Shown here: positions 9,837-18,184 of the stretch, in pieces | Layout: every line of letters begins with the position of its first letter | How positions within the stretch are numbered: the stretch's first letter is position 1 | NCBI GenBank assembly: GCA_012520575.1 | Contig: JAAYOB010000023.1 | Coordinates: 62,001-126,000 of the forward strand | Direction of reading: 5' to 3' | DNA length: 64,000 bases | Source of the DNA: Candidatus Stramentimicrobium fermentans | Lineage (GTDB): Bacteria; Atribacterota; Phoenicimicrobiia; Phoenicimicrobiales; Stramentimicrobiaceae | Position numbers and translations under genes: made by a program | Notes under the pieces: generated by a model | Database searches by the model: none | Seen by the model: only the letters and a program-made list of their open reading frames with translations | What the model was told of the DNA's origin: nothing

Positions 9837-10193
9837 TTATTCTTGTTCAGTTGATTCGAATTCGGAATCATCCGAAAGCTCAGTACTACTTAGCTCGACA
9901 TCTTCAGCTTCTACAGGTTCACTGGTTATTTGCTCTTCATGTTCAGTTGCTTCATATTCCTTTAATACAGCGGTCTGAATCTGTTCCCTGACTTCTGTAT
10001 TGATAGGATGAGCTATATCCTTATGATTTCCGTTAGGCAATAGCTTGCTGGGCATCGCTACAAACATGCCCTTTCTACCGTCAATAATTCTTAAATCATG
10101 AACCACAAAGGAATCATCAAAGGTTATGGATACATATGCTCTCAGCTTGCCATCGGTCTGTATTCTTCTAATTCTAACATCAGTAACTTGCAC
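9837..10193 (-). CDS. spoVG: SpoVG-family RNA-binding regulator
   Basis: SpoVG (118 aa) is a small global regulator that binds nucleic acid. The conserved core is the first about 85 residues ([46 protein letters not shown]). The C-terminal tail is strongly acidic (about residues 85-118, many Glu and Ser) and probably disordered. The start is GTG at 10193 after an AAAAAGGCGGTG ribosome binding site. No sporulation gene is seen in the window, so a septation or general regulatory role, as in non-sporulating relatives, is likelier. It is adjacent to glmU, as in Firmicutes. Confidence 0.93.
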   Translation of the reverse strand: MQVTDVRIRRIQTDGKLRAYVSITFDDSFVVHDLRIIDGRKGMFVAMPSKLLPNGNHKDIAHPINTEVREQIQTAVLKEYEATEHEEQITSEPVEAEDVELSSTELSDDSEFESTEQE

Positions 10194-10743
10194 TTGCTTA
10201 CACCGCCTTTTTGTTTTTTGGTTTAATAATCTTTCCAGTTAATAACATTGAAGTACCGTACTTTCTTTTTACACAGTATAGTATTTAATATCTAACCCGC
10301 ATTGAACCTTCCTTGTTGCCAAATTCCAAAAAGATAGCTAAACCCCCTCTGCTACATATTTTCATTTACCTCCTGTCATATTCGCAATTTGATGCAATAG
10401 TTAATTACGGTTCTATTAAAAAATAAACACAGCATAATAATAATAATAATTGCTGTGCTGATTATTATCCTATATTAACACTAACTGATTTAAAAAGTAA
10501 AAACTTTTCTACTCTTGAGCCTGCCATTATAATGTCTAGTGCTATCATACACTTTTCCAATTCTTAAAGTTATTCCTTTTTCAGAGTTTGTCAAATTTTA
10601 TCATGTAGAATAGTTATTTGTCAAAAACTTTTTCTATTTTAGAGAACAAGCAGTCTAAAATGAACAAGAAACATGATTATAGCCCCATTTAACTAAAAAC
10701 CATGCTCTTCAACCAAGAGATTTAAAAATATATATGAAGCCGT
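10194..10743. other. 550-base AT-rich intergenic region between ksgA and spoVG
   Basis: No open frame with protein-like composition was found on either strand. It contains the hairpin at 10428-10457, described separately, around an (ATA)n-like loop. The spoVG promoter should lie in its last about 150 bases, but no convincing hexamer pair was seen. In Bacillus this interval holds ispE, purR and yabJ; none is recognisable here. Confidence 0.6.
10415..10457 (-). terminator. possible intrinsic terminator after ksgA
   Basis: On the minus strand a 7-bp perfect stem CACAGCA/TGCTGTG (10428-10457) encloses a 16-base loop made almost wholly of ATT repeats. It is followed by the T-rich tract TTTATTTTTTAA. 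The large AT loop and short stem make it weaker than a classic terminator. It sits about 300 bases past the ksgA stop and ahead of spoVG. Confidence 0.45.
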
Positions 10744-11631
10744 TTAACATTCTTTTAGAACAGCGGTGAGACGGGCCAGTTCTTCTAAAGACAGACTTTC
10801 TCCTCTCTGATTGGGATTAATACCTGTTTGTATTAAGGTAACTTCTAACAGCTCTTTGGAAAGAGAATCCCCATAATACAATTTAAGTGCATTGAAGAGG
10901 CTTTTCCTTCTATGCCGAAAAATGGCCTTTACTATATCAAAGAAGAGCGTTTCATCTGTCACTTTAATTCTTGGTGTCGGTAGGAATTGCATCCTTAGAA
11001 GCATGGATTCAACTTCGGGTTTGGGGAAAAAGACATTTGGTTTTACGCGATGTATTTTCTCTGTTTCGGTATAATATTTTGTTATTACCGACAACAATCC
11101 ATAGTCTTTACCGCCCGGATTAGCGAGCATTCTTTCGGCTACTTCTTTTTGCACCATTACTACCGCAATCTTTAGACCATCTTTCAACTCCATTAGTTTT
11201 TTTAATAGGGGTAGGGAAATAGAATAGGGTAGATTGCCTACTAATTTTTCTATATGGTATCCTCTCTGTTCTTTTTGCCGAAGAAAACCGACCAAATCAA
11301 AAGTCAAAATGTCTTCGTATATCACCGTAACAGAATCACGGTAAGGTGCCAATATCTCCTCTAATATCGGTTTAAGACGTATATCGTTTTCAATAGAAAA
11401 AATGTGCCGTACATGAGGTATCAAGGACAAAGTAAGACCACCAAAGCCGGTACCGATTTCAAATAGAGTTTCCTCTTTTTCTAAATTCAGGGATTTGACA
11501 ATAATATCTTTAATATTCCGGTCCAGCAAGAAGTTTTGGCCTAATTTTTTCCGGGGTTTAAAGTTGTATTGAGCCATGTATGCCAGTATTTTTTTGAGAG
11601 AGGGCTGGGGAAGTGGCGATGGGGCAGGCAT
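10744..11631 (-). CDS. ksgA: 16S rRNA dimethyladenosine transferase KsgA
   Basis: KsgA/RsmA (295 aa) dimethylates two adjacent adenosines in the 3-prime hairpin of 16S rRNA during 30S maturation. Its SAM-dependent Rossmann methyltransferase motifs are clear: KKLGQNFLLD, motif I EIGTGFGGLTL, motif IV NLPYSIS, and the C-terminal rRNA-adenine methylase region with FFPKPEVESM. The ATG at 11631 has AAGGAAGG 5 bases upstream. An N-terminal Pro/Ser-rich stretch (PAPSPLPQPS) precedes the domain. KsgA near spoVG is also seen in Bacillus. tRNA-Thr lies immediately upstream. Confidence 0.95.
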   Translation of the reverse strand: MPAPSPLPQPSLKKILAYMAQYNFKPRKKLGQNFLLDRNIKDIIVKSLNLEKEETLFEIGTGFGGLTLSLIPHVRHIFSIENDIRLKPILEEILAPYRDSVTVIYEDILTFDLVGFLRQKEQRGYHIEKLVGNLPYSISLPLLKKLMELKDGLKIAVVMVQKEVAERMLANPGGKDYGLLSVITKYYTETEKIHRVKPNVFFPKPEVESMLLRMQFLPTPRIKVTDETLFFDIVKAIFRHRRKSLFNALKLYYGDSLSKELLEVTLIQTGINPNQRGESLSLEELARLTAVLKEC

Positions 11632-11701
11632 AAAAACCTTCCTTTGAATAAAGATTTATTAATGTTCAAACATTACCTTGTTGACTATTGCCCAAAACTT
11701 A

Positions 11702-11777
11702 TGGAGCCGGCGATCTGAGTTGAACAGACAACCTACGGATTACGATTCCGTTGCTCTGCCAATTGAGCTACGCCGGC
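11702..11777 (-). tRNA. tRNA-Thr(CGU)
   Basis: Minus-strand cloverleaf: acceptor GCCGGCG/CGCCGGC, discriminator T, encoded CCA. The anticodon stem ACGGA/TCCGT holds loop ATCGTAA with anticodon CGT. The T stem GTCTG/CAGAT includes one G-T pair. It is the last gene of the Lys-Glu-Val-Thr cluster. Confidence 0.93.
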
Positions 11778-12159
11778 TCAATGTTCATCTTATTTTTTAT
11801 GTTTTTCGTCATTCAAGTCTTCTTGCTCTGTTGTTAATTAACGTATCTTTTATATTCTACCATATAAATAGACTCAGTAATATTTGTAAACCTAACTTTT
11901 TAATTATTCAAAGTCCTTATACTATTTTTTAGAAAATTTTTTAAGAGGAGTGGTTTTAGTGGGGATACCTTAGGATAAGTAATCGGAGCATAAGGAATCG
12001 GCGTTAACGATATCTTTACAAAACTCCGGAGTTATAAGCCCTATAGAGCCGGGAGCAACCTGATAATGCCGAAAATAGATGGCAAAGGCATAGACAAGTC
12101 CGGAATTTCAGAAAACACACTTTATAGAATCTTTGGTCAATTTTACCATTCAAAAATAA
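11778..12159. other. gap within the tRNA cluster, possible gene remnant
   Basis: This is about 380 bases between tRNA-Thr and tRNA-Val, far longer than the other spacings in the cluster. The first half is very AT-rich. From 11994 to about 12158 on the plus strand a frame stays open with protein-like composition (around the ATG at 12066 it reads MPKIDGKGIDKSGISENTLY) before running into the tRNA-Val complement. No family is recognised. It could be the remnant of something inserted next to the tRNA, or chance. Confidence 0.3.
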
Positions 12160-12235
12160 TGGTAGGCGGAACAGGACTTGAACCTGTGACCCCCTACATG
12201 TGAAGCAGGTGCTCTGCCGACTGAGCTATCCGCCC
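12160..12235 (-). tRNA. tRNA-Val(CAC)
   Basis: Minus-strand cloverleaf with acceptor GGGCGGA, encoded CCA, and anticodon stem CCTGC/GTAGG around loop TTCACAT (anticodon CAC). The D arm AGCTCAGTCGGCAGAGC is normal. It is the third gene of the cluster in the direction of transcription. Confidence 0.93.
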
Positions 12236-12335
12236 ATTTAATGGAAAACGATTAATTATTTTAATTTAAAAAGGAAATTCTTTTTTCTTTCTATTTCCTG
12301 ATTAACCTTTTTTAAATTGAGCAATTTAGAAAAGG

Positions 12336-12408
12336 TGCCCCCAAGGGGATTCGAACCCCTGCCGCCGCCGTGAAAGGGCGGTGTCCTGAACCCCTAGACG
12401 ATGGGGGC
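12336..12408 (-). tRNA. tRNA-Glu(UUC)
   Basis: Minus-strand cloverleaf: acceptor GCCCCCA/TGGGGGC, discriminator A, with CCT rather than CCA following, so CCA must be added enzymatically. The anticodon stem CCGCC/GGCGG encloses CTTTCAC (anticodon TTC). It lies 11 bases after tRNA-Lys. Confidence 0.95.
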
Positions 12409-12419
12409 ATACTATACAG

Positions 12420-12492
12420 TAGGCCGTGCAGGTCTCGAACCTGCGACCCTCTGATTAAGAGTCAGATGCTCTACCAACTGAGCTAACGGCCC
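12420..12492 (-). tRNA. tRNA-Lys(CUU)
   Basis: Minus-strand cloverleaf: acceptor GGGCCGT/ACGGCCT with a G-T first pair, discriminator A, no encoded CCA (CTG follows). The anticodon stem TCTGA/TCAGA encloses CTCTTAA (anticodon CTT). It is the first gene of the cluster, 47 bases from a strong promoter. Confidence 0.94.
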
Positions 12493-12538
12493 GTAACTAT
12501 TGCTTATTTGAAATTATTTCTTTTTCAATTGCTTTCCA

Positions 12539-12567
12539 ATGTTACTATGTTTTAGAAAAAGTGTCAA
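12539..12567 (-). promoter_or_regulatory. sigma-70-type promoter of the tRNA cluster
   Basis: On the minus strand a consensus -35 TTGACA (12567-12562) is separated by exactly 17 bases from -10 TAACAT (12544-12539). It lies just upstream of tRNA-Lys and inside the gap after dnaB, so it probably drives the Lys-Glu-Val-Thr cluster. Confidence 0.7.
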
Positions 12568-12612
12568 CGGAATTTCAGACAAAAAGTCTTTAAATAATGT
12601 CCATGATGGTGT

Positions 12613-13950
12613 CTATTCCATATCTTCATCTACTATCGCTAAATTTTCAAAACGGGTGTATTCTTTTAAAAAAGTCAGCTCGAATGTTCCGGTAGGCCCA
12701 TTTCTTTGCTTACCAATATTAATCTCAGCAATTCCTTTCTTACTTGTCTTTGGTTTATAATATTCTTCCCGGTATAGTATCAGGACTACATCGGCATCCT
12801 GTTCCAAGGCACCGCTTTCTCTCAAATCGGAAAGGCGTGGACGCTGATTGGTACGTTGCTCAACCGCCCTGGACAATTGAGATACTGCCACCACCGGTAT
12901 GTTTAATTCCCGGGCAAGTCCTTTCAAAGAACGGGATATTTGCGATATTTCCTGTTGACGATTCTCAACTCTAAGTCCCGTCTGGATTAATTGCAGATAA
13001 TCGATTAATATTAGCCCTAAATCATGTTTAGCTTTTAATCTGCGAGCTTTTGCCTTAATTTCAAGAGGCGATATGCCTGCCGAATCATCAATAAAAATGG
13101 GCGCGGCAGATAATCTACCGGCAGCCGAAGATAGCTTAGGCCAATCTTTGTCCGGTATTAACCCCCGGCGCAAAGCATGTGTATCGATACGAGCCTCTGA
13201 ACACAATATTCTCTGGACAATTTGTGATTTAGACATTTCTAAACTAAAAATAGCTACCGGGATATTGTGCTGCATAGCAGCATATTGAGCAATATTCATA
13301 CAAAAAGCGGTTTTCCCCATAGATGGTCTCCCGGCCACTATTATCAACTCTGAGGGCTGTAAACCGGTAGTCAGTTCATCTAATTTTATAAAACCGGTGG
13401 GTACTCCGGTGATAAAATTCCCACTATGATATAAATCTTCAATTTTTTCAAAACTCTCTGTTAACAGGTCTTTGATGGGGGTAAAAAAATCTTTAGTTTT
13501 TTGCTGAGATACCTCGAAAATCAAGTTCTCCGCCTTATCCAGCAATACCTTTGCCTCATCTTGCTCTTCATAACTCATAGTTACAATCTGGGTAGCATTA
13601 TTAATTAGTTTTCGCAGGATAGACTTTTCTGCTACAATTTTAGCATAATAGACGACATTAGCCGCAGTAGGCACACTATTCATTAAGGTAGCCAGATAGG
13701 AAGCTCCCCCCACCTCATCCAACTGTTTTCTTTTTCTTAGCTCTTCGGTTAGAGTAACTAAATCCACAGCCTCATTTTTTTCAAACAAGTCCAGTGAACA
13801 TTGGTAGATAACCTGGTGGGCAGTGTTATAATAATCATCAGGCTTCAGGATTTCAATGCAATTCAAGATAGACTCCTTCTCTAAAATAATAGAGCCCAAG
13901 GTAGCCTGTTCTGCGCTAATATTTTGGGGAGCGCTTCTGGTTATTTCCAT
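12613..13950 (-). CDS. dnaB: replicative DNA helicase DnaB
   Basis: DnaB (445 aa) is the hexameric 5-to-3 helicase of the replisome. The N-terminal collar domain (about 1-115) starts at PQNISAEQATLGSIILE. The RecA-like motor has Walker A AGRPSMGKTAF near residue 205 and Walker B LGLILIDYLQLI near 315, followed by SQLSRAVEQR and LRESGALEQDADVV. No intein interrupts it. A TTG precedes the ATG at 13950; the ATG is preferred, with GGGAG upstream. It follows rplI, as the rplI-dnaB association does in many bacteria. Confidence 0.97.
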   Translation of the reverse strand: MEITRSAPQNISAEQATLGSIILEKESILNCIEILKPDDYYNTAHQVIYQCSLDLFEKNEAVDLVTLTEELRKRKQLDEVGGASYLATLMNSVPTAANVVYYAKIVAEKSILRKLINNATQIVTMSYEEQDEAKVLLDKAENLIFEVSQQKTKDFFTPIKDLLTESFEKIEDLYHSGNFITGVPTGFIKLDELTTGLQPSELIIVAGRPSMGKTAFCMNIAQYAAMQHNIPVAIFSLEMSKSQIVQRILCSEARIDTHALRRGLIPDKDWPKLSSAAGRLSAAPIFIDDSAGISPLEIKAKARRLKAKHDLGLILIDYLQLIQTGLRVENRQQEISQISRSLKGLARELNIPVVAVSQLSRAVEQRTNQRPRLSDLRESGALEQDADVVLILYREEYYKPKTSKKGIAEINIGKQRNGPTGTFELTFLKEYTRFENLAIVDEDME

Positions 13951-13999
13951 CAATTTTTTCTCCCATTTTTCCTCTCTGAGGCAGAAGGGTTATTCTTTC

Positions 14000-14533
14000 T
14001 TAATCTTCCTTATCTTCCTTTTTTACTACACTTTCCTCTTTTTTATCCTCCAGAGGAAGAGCCTCCTCTGCTTCCGGCTTGACTTCCTCTTCGGGTACTA
14101 CCTTAATATTTAACTCAGCAATTACTTCCTTGTGCAGACGTAAGCTTAGCTTATAGTCATCAATTTTCTTTAAGGGGTCGCCGGGTTCAATCTTCTTACG
14201 GTCAACCTCAATCTGATAATTATCAGCGAGAGCTTGGGCAATATCTTTATTGGTAATGGAGCCAAATAATTTCCCGTCCTTTCCTGCTTTTACTTCAAAG
14301 GTTAACACCAGCTGATTAATTTTCTCCGCTAATTCTTGAGCTTCCAGTAATTCCCGATTCCTTTTTTCCCACTCTTTTTTCTTAAGATGTTCAATAGATT
14401 TTAGATTACCGCTGGTGTATTCCATAGCCAATCCACGTGGAAATAAATAATTTCGGGCATACCCCTTATTAACCTCTATTACATCACCAGTATATCCCAA
14501 ATTATCAACATTTTCTTTTAGTATTACCTTCAT
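14000..14533 (-). CDS. rplI: 50S ribosomal protein L9
   Basis: L9 (177 aa) binds 23S rRNA domain V. The conserved N-terminal domain MKVILKENVDNLGYTGDVIEV with YARNYLFPRG is followed by the long connecting helix and the C-terminal domain (about 75-148). A charged Glu/Lys-rich extension of about 30 residues follows. The start is the ATG at 14533, with GGGAGGT 8 bases upstream; the frame stays open 14 codons further but without homology. It stands between yybS and dnaB, as in Firmicutes. Confidence 0.95.
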   Translation of the reverse strand: MKVILKENVDNLGYTGDVIEVNKGYARNYLFPRGLAMEYTSGNLKSIEHLKKKEWEKRNRELLEAQELAEKINQLVLTFEVKAGKDGKLFGSITNKDIAQALADNYQIEVDRKKIEPGDPLKKIDDYKLSLRLHKEVIAELNIKVVPEEEVKPEAEEALPLEDKKEESVVKKEDKED

Positions 14534-14612
14534 AAACAATACCTCCCTCAGTTTTCGGTAAGATACAAGATACATCCCTAAATATTTATTTTTTTCTTTA
14601 TAATTCTATTAC

Positions 14613-15587
14613 TTAACCGGCTTTCTTGCCAAAATTTTGAGAAATTAATTTTCGAAAATCCAGCCAAACATCCGCTAATCCCATCCAAGCAACCACCAGA
14701 GAGAGTGAGGGTTGTATAAAGACAAGAATACAGATTGCCCAGAAGAAAAAAGGTTTAATCTTATAATATTGTATAAGATAAGCTATTAGAGCTAAACCGG
14801 TTATCAGGAATATTATTGAGAACAATATCTGAATATTAACCCCAATTCTTTGCAGAACCGGGATATTGAAGCGGGTGTTAATAATGAGTAAAGATATCCC
14901 CGCCAGATAGCTCCAAAAAAAGGATTGTCCCACTCTCCACTCCCGAAATGGGATAAAAGGTGCTAAGGTATATCCAAATCTTTTCAGTATTTTCCCCGAT
15001 ACCCAATAATTGATTATAGTATCGAATGCAGAAGCAAGCACTAACATCGCCGGAAAAGCAATTCTGAGTAATTCTAAAGACTGTAACAGAGAATTTTTTA
15101 AAGTTTCCAACTGTTCGGGGTCAAAACCCATATTCCGGTAAAAAGACAAGCTTTGATTAATACTCTGGTCAATTTGATCTACACCGAGTAAAAGCGGATT
15201 GACCCCCACTAGCCATAGCCCTAGAAACATCAGTAATATTTTAGATGCGAAAGAAGTAATGCTCCCTATCAAAAGTATTTCCCATACTGACAGCTTTTTT
15301 TTAATTGTGACCCCTAAGGCTATTCCTAATAATCCAAAACCAAATACAGCGATTAAGCCTTGAAAGGGTCCCGCTAATAAGGTCACCATTATAAAAGAAA
15401 CGAACAGTGCCAGTAGGGCTATTTTAATATCATGGCGCAAGCATAAGATTATCAGTGGCAAAGGGCATAGAAAACTGATCAGGGTACCTAATAAAGGAAT
15501 ATAGAGACTGGCCAGGAATAATAATGCTGTAATTGCCGAAAGAAAAGCTCCTTCTACAATTGATTTTGTCGGCATACGTTCTTTCAA
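14613..15587 (-). CDS. DUF2232 (YybS-like) polytopic membrane protein
   Basis: This 324-aa hydrophobic protein has about eight predicted membrane segments. The first ones are at residues 10-60 (AFLSAITALLFLASLYIPLL and what follows). It resembles the DUF2232/YybS family, which is encoded beside rplI and dnaC in Firmicutes, and its position between rpsR and rplI supports this. The family resembles ECF-transporter S components in topology, but no substrate is known. The first codon is TTG at 15587; the ATG at 15575 is an alternative, and neither has a clearly better ribosome binding site. Confidence 0.75.
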   Translation of the reverse strand: MKERMPTKSIVEGAFLSAITALLFLASLYIPLLGTLISFLCPLPLIILCLRHDIKIALLALFVSFIMVTLLAGPFQGLIAVFGFGLLGIALGVTIKKKLSVWEILLIGSITSFASKILLMFLGLWLVGVNPLLLGVDQIDQSINQSLSFYRNMGFDPEQLETLKNSLLQSLELLRIAFPAMLVLASAFDTIINYWVSGKILKRFGYTLAPFIPFREWRVGQSFFWSYLAGISLLIINTRFNIPVLQRIGVNIQILFSIIFLITGLALIAYLIQYYKIKPFFFWAICILVFIQPSLSLVVAWMGLADVWLDFRKLISQNFGKKAG

Positions 15588-15754
15588 TAAAATAACAATC
15601 CTTTCTTTTTTCCTTTGCAGGCAGCCTAATTATTACTTTCCATAATATAATAATTACTCTATGAGCGCCTTAAAATAGCATTCTTATCTGTTTCAGCGGA
15701 AAACGGTTAAAGATACCATTTGGCTAGTTATTTCTTATATTAAAAAAAATAGAA

Positions 15755-15988
15755 CTATCTGACAAAGGGCAGCAAGGCAGCCTCTCTCGCTCTTTTTATA
15801 GCTACCGCAAGAGATCTTTGGTGTTTAGCACATGTCCCGGTAACTCTACGAGGTAAAATCTTCCCATTGTCGCTTATAAAGCGATTTACAAGTTCTACAT
15901 CCTTATAATCTGCTACCTTTTTTTCAGCACAAAAATAACAAACTTTTTTTCTTACTCGAAATCCTTTGTAACTACTTCTCCTAATCAT
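15755..15988 (-). CDS. rpsR: 30S ribosomal protein S18
   Basis: S18 (77 aa) is the partner of S6 on the 30S platform. Recognisable features are the basic start, [34 protein letters not shown] and the final [14 protein letters not shown]. It carries three cysteines plus a histidine (CxxC and CxxH), the arrangement of zinc-type S18. It follows rpsF after only 77 bases; the ssb gene usually found between them is absent. Confidence 0.96.
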   Translation of the reverse strand: MIRRSSYKGFRVRKKVCYFCAEKKVADYKDVELVNRFISDNGKILPRRVTGTCAKHQRSLAVAIKRAREAALLPFVR

Positions 15989-16065
15989 TAACTATTTCCT
16001 TCCTATTTCCCATATCGCTATTGCACTTCGTAGAAACACAAATCTACCTTTATTGAAATACTGAC

Positions 16066-16410
16066 TTATTCTTCTTCTTTCTTTTCTTCTTCTTTTGCTG
16101 ATTTTTCCTGTGGCACAGTGAATTTTTCTGAGCCGATAATCAAAAGATATCTAATTATTTTCTCTTCAAATTTAATGCTGCTTTCTAAATTAGCTATACT
16201 TCCCGGTTCAAGATTAAAATAAACAATGACATAAATGGCTTCTTGAAATTTCTTAATCGGGTAGGCTAGTTTTCTTTTTCCCCACTGGTCTGTCTTAACT
16301 ACTTTTCCTTGATTGGCAGTTATAGTGTTGCGGATTTTGTCCAGTAAAGTCGTCTTATCCTCATCTGGCAGGTTTGGGTCAAAGAGAATCATCAATTCGT
16401 AATTACGCAT
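16066..16410 (-). CDS. rpsF: 30S ribosomal protein S6
   Basis: S6 (114 aa): MRNYELMILFDPNL opening, WGKRKLAYPIKKFQEAIYV and the final strand region are typical. A Lys/Glu tail follows. The ATG at 16410 has a strong GAAGGAGGTG ribosome binding site. It is the first gene after the promoter at 16483-16511 and likely heads an rpsF-rpsR-yybS-rplI-dnaB transcript. Confidence 0.96.
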   Translation of the reverse strand: MRNYELMILFDPNLPDEDKTTLLDKIRNTITANQGKVVKTDQWGKRKLAYPIKKFQEAIYVIVYFNLEPGSIANLESSIKFEEKIIRYLLIIGSEKFTVPQEKSAKEEEKKEEE

Positions 16411-16482
16411 GTGGTCACCTCCTTCTGGTCATAATGGCCCCTATTCTTTTTATCCGATAGGAGCAAGGAAAAATGTTTTATC

Positions 16483-16511
16483 ATTATAACATTGTCTATT
16501 TTAGATGGCAA
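16483..16511 (-). promoter_or_regulatory. sigma-70-type promoter upstream of rpsF
   Basis: Minus strand: -35 TTGCCA (16511-16506), 17-base spacer, perfect -10 TATAAT (16488-16483). Transcription would start about 65 bases before rpsF. It is the best candidate promoter for the ribosomal/replication operon. Confidence 0.72.
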
Positions 16512-16635
16512 CATTAAAATATGACTTTTCTTAATATTATTTGGTATAGTATTGCTGTAAAAAAGGTGGATTGATACAGTTCTTTAGCATGAAGAATCTT
16601 GAATTTATCCAGTCTATTCTTTTGGAGGGGGTTTT

Positions 16636-16653
16636 AAGGGGCATACGCCCCTT
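16636..16653 (-). repeat. GC-rich hairpin between the DUF951 gene and rpsF
   Basis: A perfect 7-bp stem AAGGGGC/GCCCCTT has a 4-base loop and begins 16 bases past the DUF951 gene stop. It is stable and compact but lacks a downstream T tract on the minus strand (AAAACCCCC follows). It may therefore be a processing or attenuation element rather than a simple terminator. Confidence 0.45.
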
Positions 16654-16668
16654 GGTGGGCCGGATTTA

Positions 16669-16857
16669 TTAATCTTTTTTTATGATAAGTTTTATGTTTC
16701 TTTCCACCTTTACTCTGGGCACCAATACCTTCCTGCCACAACAAAGGCATCTCAGCCCTATATCTATTCCTGTTCTGCTTATCTCCCAATGGTATCCTCC
16801 ACAAGGATGCTTTTTTTTCAGTTTTACTATATCTCCCACCCTTAAATCAAGCGGCAT
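16669..16857 (-). CDS. DUF951 small protein (YyzM-like)
   Basis: A 62-aa protein of the DUF951 family: DLRVGDIVKLKKKHPCGG, WEISRTGIDIGLRCLCCGRKV and PRVKVERNIKLI match the usual pattern. Three cysteines (one in PCGG and two in CLCC) could bind metal. The function is unknown; the family is encoded near ychF/rpsF in Firmicutes, the same setting as here. It lies 18 bases after the M16 peptidase gene, so probably co-transcribed. Confidence 0.8.
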   Translation of the reverse strand: MPLDLRVGDIVKLKKKHPCGGYHWEISRTGIDIGLRCLCCGRKVLVPRVKVERNIKLIIKKD

Positions 16858-16875
16858 TATCTTATCCCCCTCGCT

Positions 16876-18159
16876 CTATATTTCTAAAACGGGGAGCAAA
16901 CTTTGCCGACTGACTTTGAGGTCAGCAGGAGAAAAGACTACCAACTTAAGCTTCTGATTTTGGAATATGTCCTGAGCTAACCTGCTCAGGTCTTCTAATT
17001 TCACTCTCTCTATTTGAGCAATAATCTCATTAACACTATATTTTTTATTGTATAACAGTGCGTAACTGCACAGGCGGAAGGCAAAGCTCATGGTATTTTC
17101 TAACCCCATCAGGACACTTCCTTTGTACATTTCTTTGGCTATCTTTAATTCAGCGGCAGTAACCCCTGTCTCTTTAATATTTTTTAATTCCTGCAATATC
17201 TTGCGGATACTATGAACCAGTTTATCAGCTATCACACCGGCATAGATATTAAATGAACCGGTTTTATCAAAATATTGGAGGTAGGAATGGATATCATAAG
17301 CCAACCCTTCTTTAACCCGCACTCCTTGAAACAAACGAGAGCTTAACCCTCCACCTAAAATTATATTCAATAAATCTAAAGCGAATTTGTGGTGATGAAA
17401 CCGAGGAATGGCTTCAAAACCAAAACATAGATGGGCTTGGCTGACCCTTTGGGGCAGCAGTTTTAATTCCGGTGCTGAATTTTTAGTCTGTTCAAAGGGC
17501 AAGACCGGACCGGATACACCTTTTTGAACAATAAGAGGGAATTTATCCAGCATACTATTTATTTCTTCGGGAGAGATATTACCGGTAATGCTGATAACTA
17601 TATTCTGAGACTGATACCTTTCTTGAAAATATCTTAATAATGAGTCCCGGTTAATACTCTGTACTGTTTTTTTCTCTCCTAAGACATCTTGTCCCAATAC
17701 TGTATCTTTCCACATCAGCTTATTAATTAAAAAAACGATCCAATCTTCCGGTATATCCCGGTATTTATTAATCTCTTCCAAAATTACATTCTTTTCCTGC
17801 TTGATATCCTCTTCTCTGAAGAGTGAGTTATTCAGAATATCAGTGAGCACTTCAAAAGCAGCAACAAATTTTTTCTGTGGTACCTTGCTATATAGAAAGG
17901 TGCACTCCTCCGAAGTAGAGGCATTTATCTCCCCGCCCAACTGCTCTATGGCTTGCGATATGGCTAAAGTATCCGGTCTGTTTTGAGTGCCTTTAAAGAG
18001 CATATGTTCTATGAAATGGGAGATACCCTGCTCTTTTTTTGATTCATAGATGGAACCGGCTTTGATTCCTATTACCATAGAAACGGATTGCATGTACGGC
18101 ATCATGCCGGATATTACTCTAAGATTATCATCCGTGTTTGTGGTTGTAATGCTATCCAT
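16876..18159 (-). CDS. M16-family zinc peptidase
   Basis: This 427-aa insulinase/processing-peptidase family protein has the inverted zinc motif HFIEHMLFKGT (HxxEH, about residues 48-58) and the downstream glutamate region of this family. The second M16 C domain (about 175-350) contains the typical GGGLSSRLFQGVRVKEGLAY. It resembles the YmxG/PqqL-like bacterial single-chain type. There is no signal peptide, so it is cytosolic. It starts 25 bases after mreC. The substrate is unknown. Confidence 0.88.
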   Translation of the reverse strand: MDSITTTNTDDNLRVISGMMPYMQSVSMVIGIKAGSIYESKKEQGISHFIEHMLFKGTQNRPDTLAISQAIEQLGGEINASTSEECTFLYSKVPQKKFVAAFEVLTDILNNSLFREEDIKQEKNVILEEINKYRDIPEDWIVFLINKLMWKDTVLGQDVLGEKKTVQSINRDSLLRYFQERYQSQNIVISITGNISPEEINSMLDKFPLIVQKGVSGPVLPFEQTKNSAPELKLLPQRVSQAHLCFGFEAIPRFHHHKFALDLLNIILGGGLSSRLFQGVRVKEGLAYDIHSYLQYFDKTGSFNIYAGVIADKLVHSIRKILQELKNIKETGVTAAELKIAKEMYKGSVLMGLENTMSFAFRLCSYALLYNKKYSVNEIIAQIERVKLEDLSRLAQDIFQNQKLKLVVFSPADLKVSRQSLLPVLEI

Positions 18160-18184
18160 ACTTTAAAATATAACCTTTATTTTT

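Noticed and set aside
11678-11932. Plus-strand frame reading RRSELNRQPTDYDS
   Set aside because: This is the antisense of tRNA-Thr, a common spurious protein annotation.
12613-13950. Intein in DnaB
   Set aside because: The motor motifs are contiguous and the length is normal.
16669-16857. DUF951 protein as a zinc ribbon ribosomal protein
   Set aside because: The cysteine spacing (PCGG, CLCC) does not match L36, L33 or S14 ribbons, and the flanking sequence fits DUF951.
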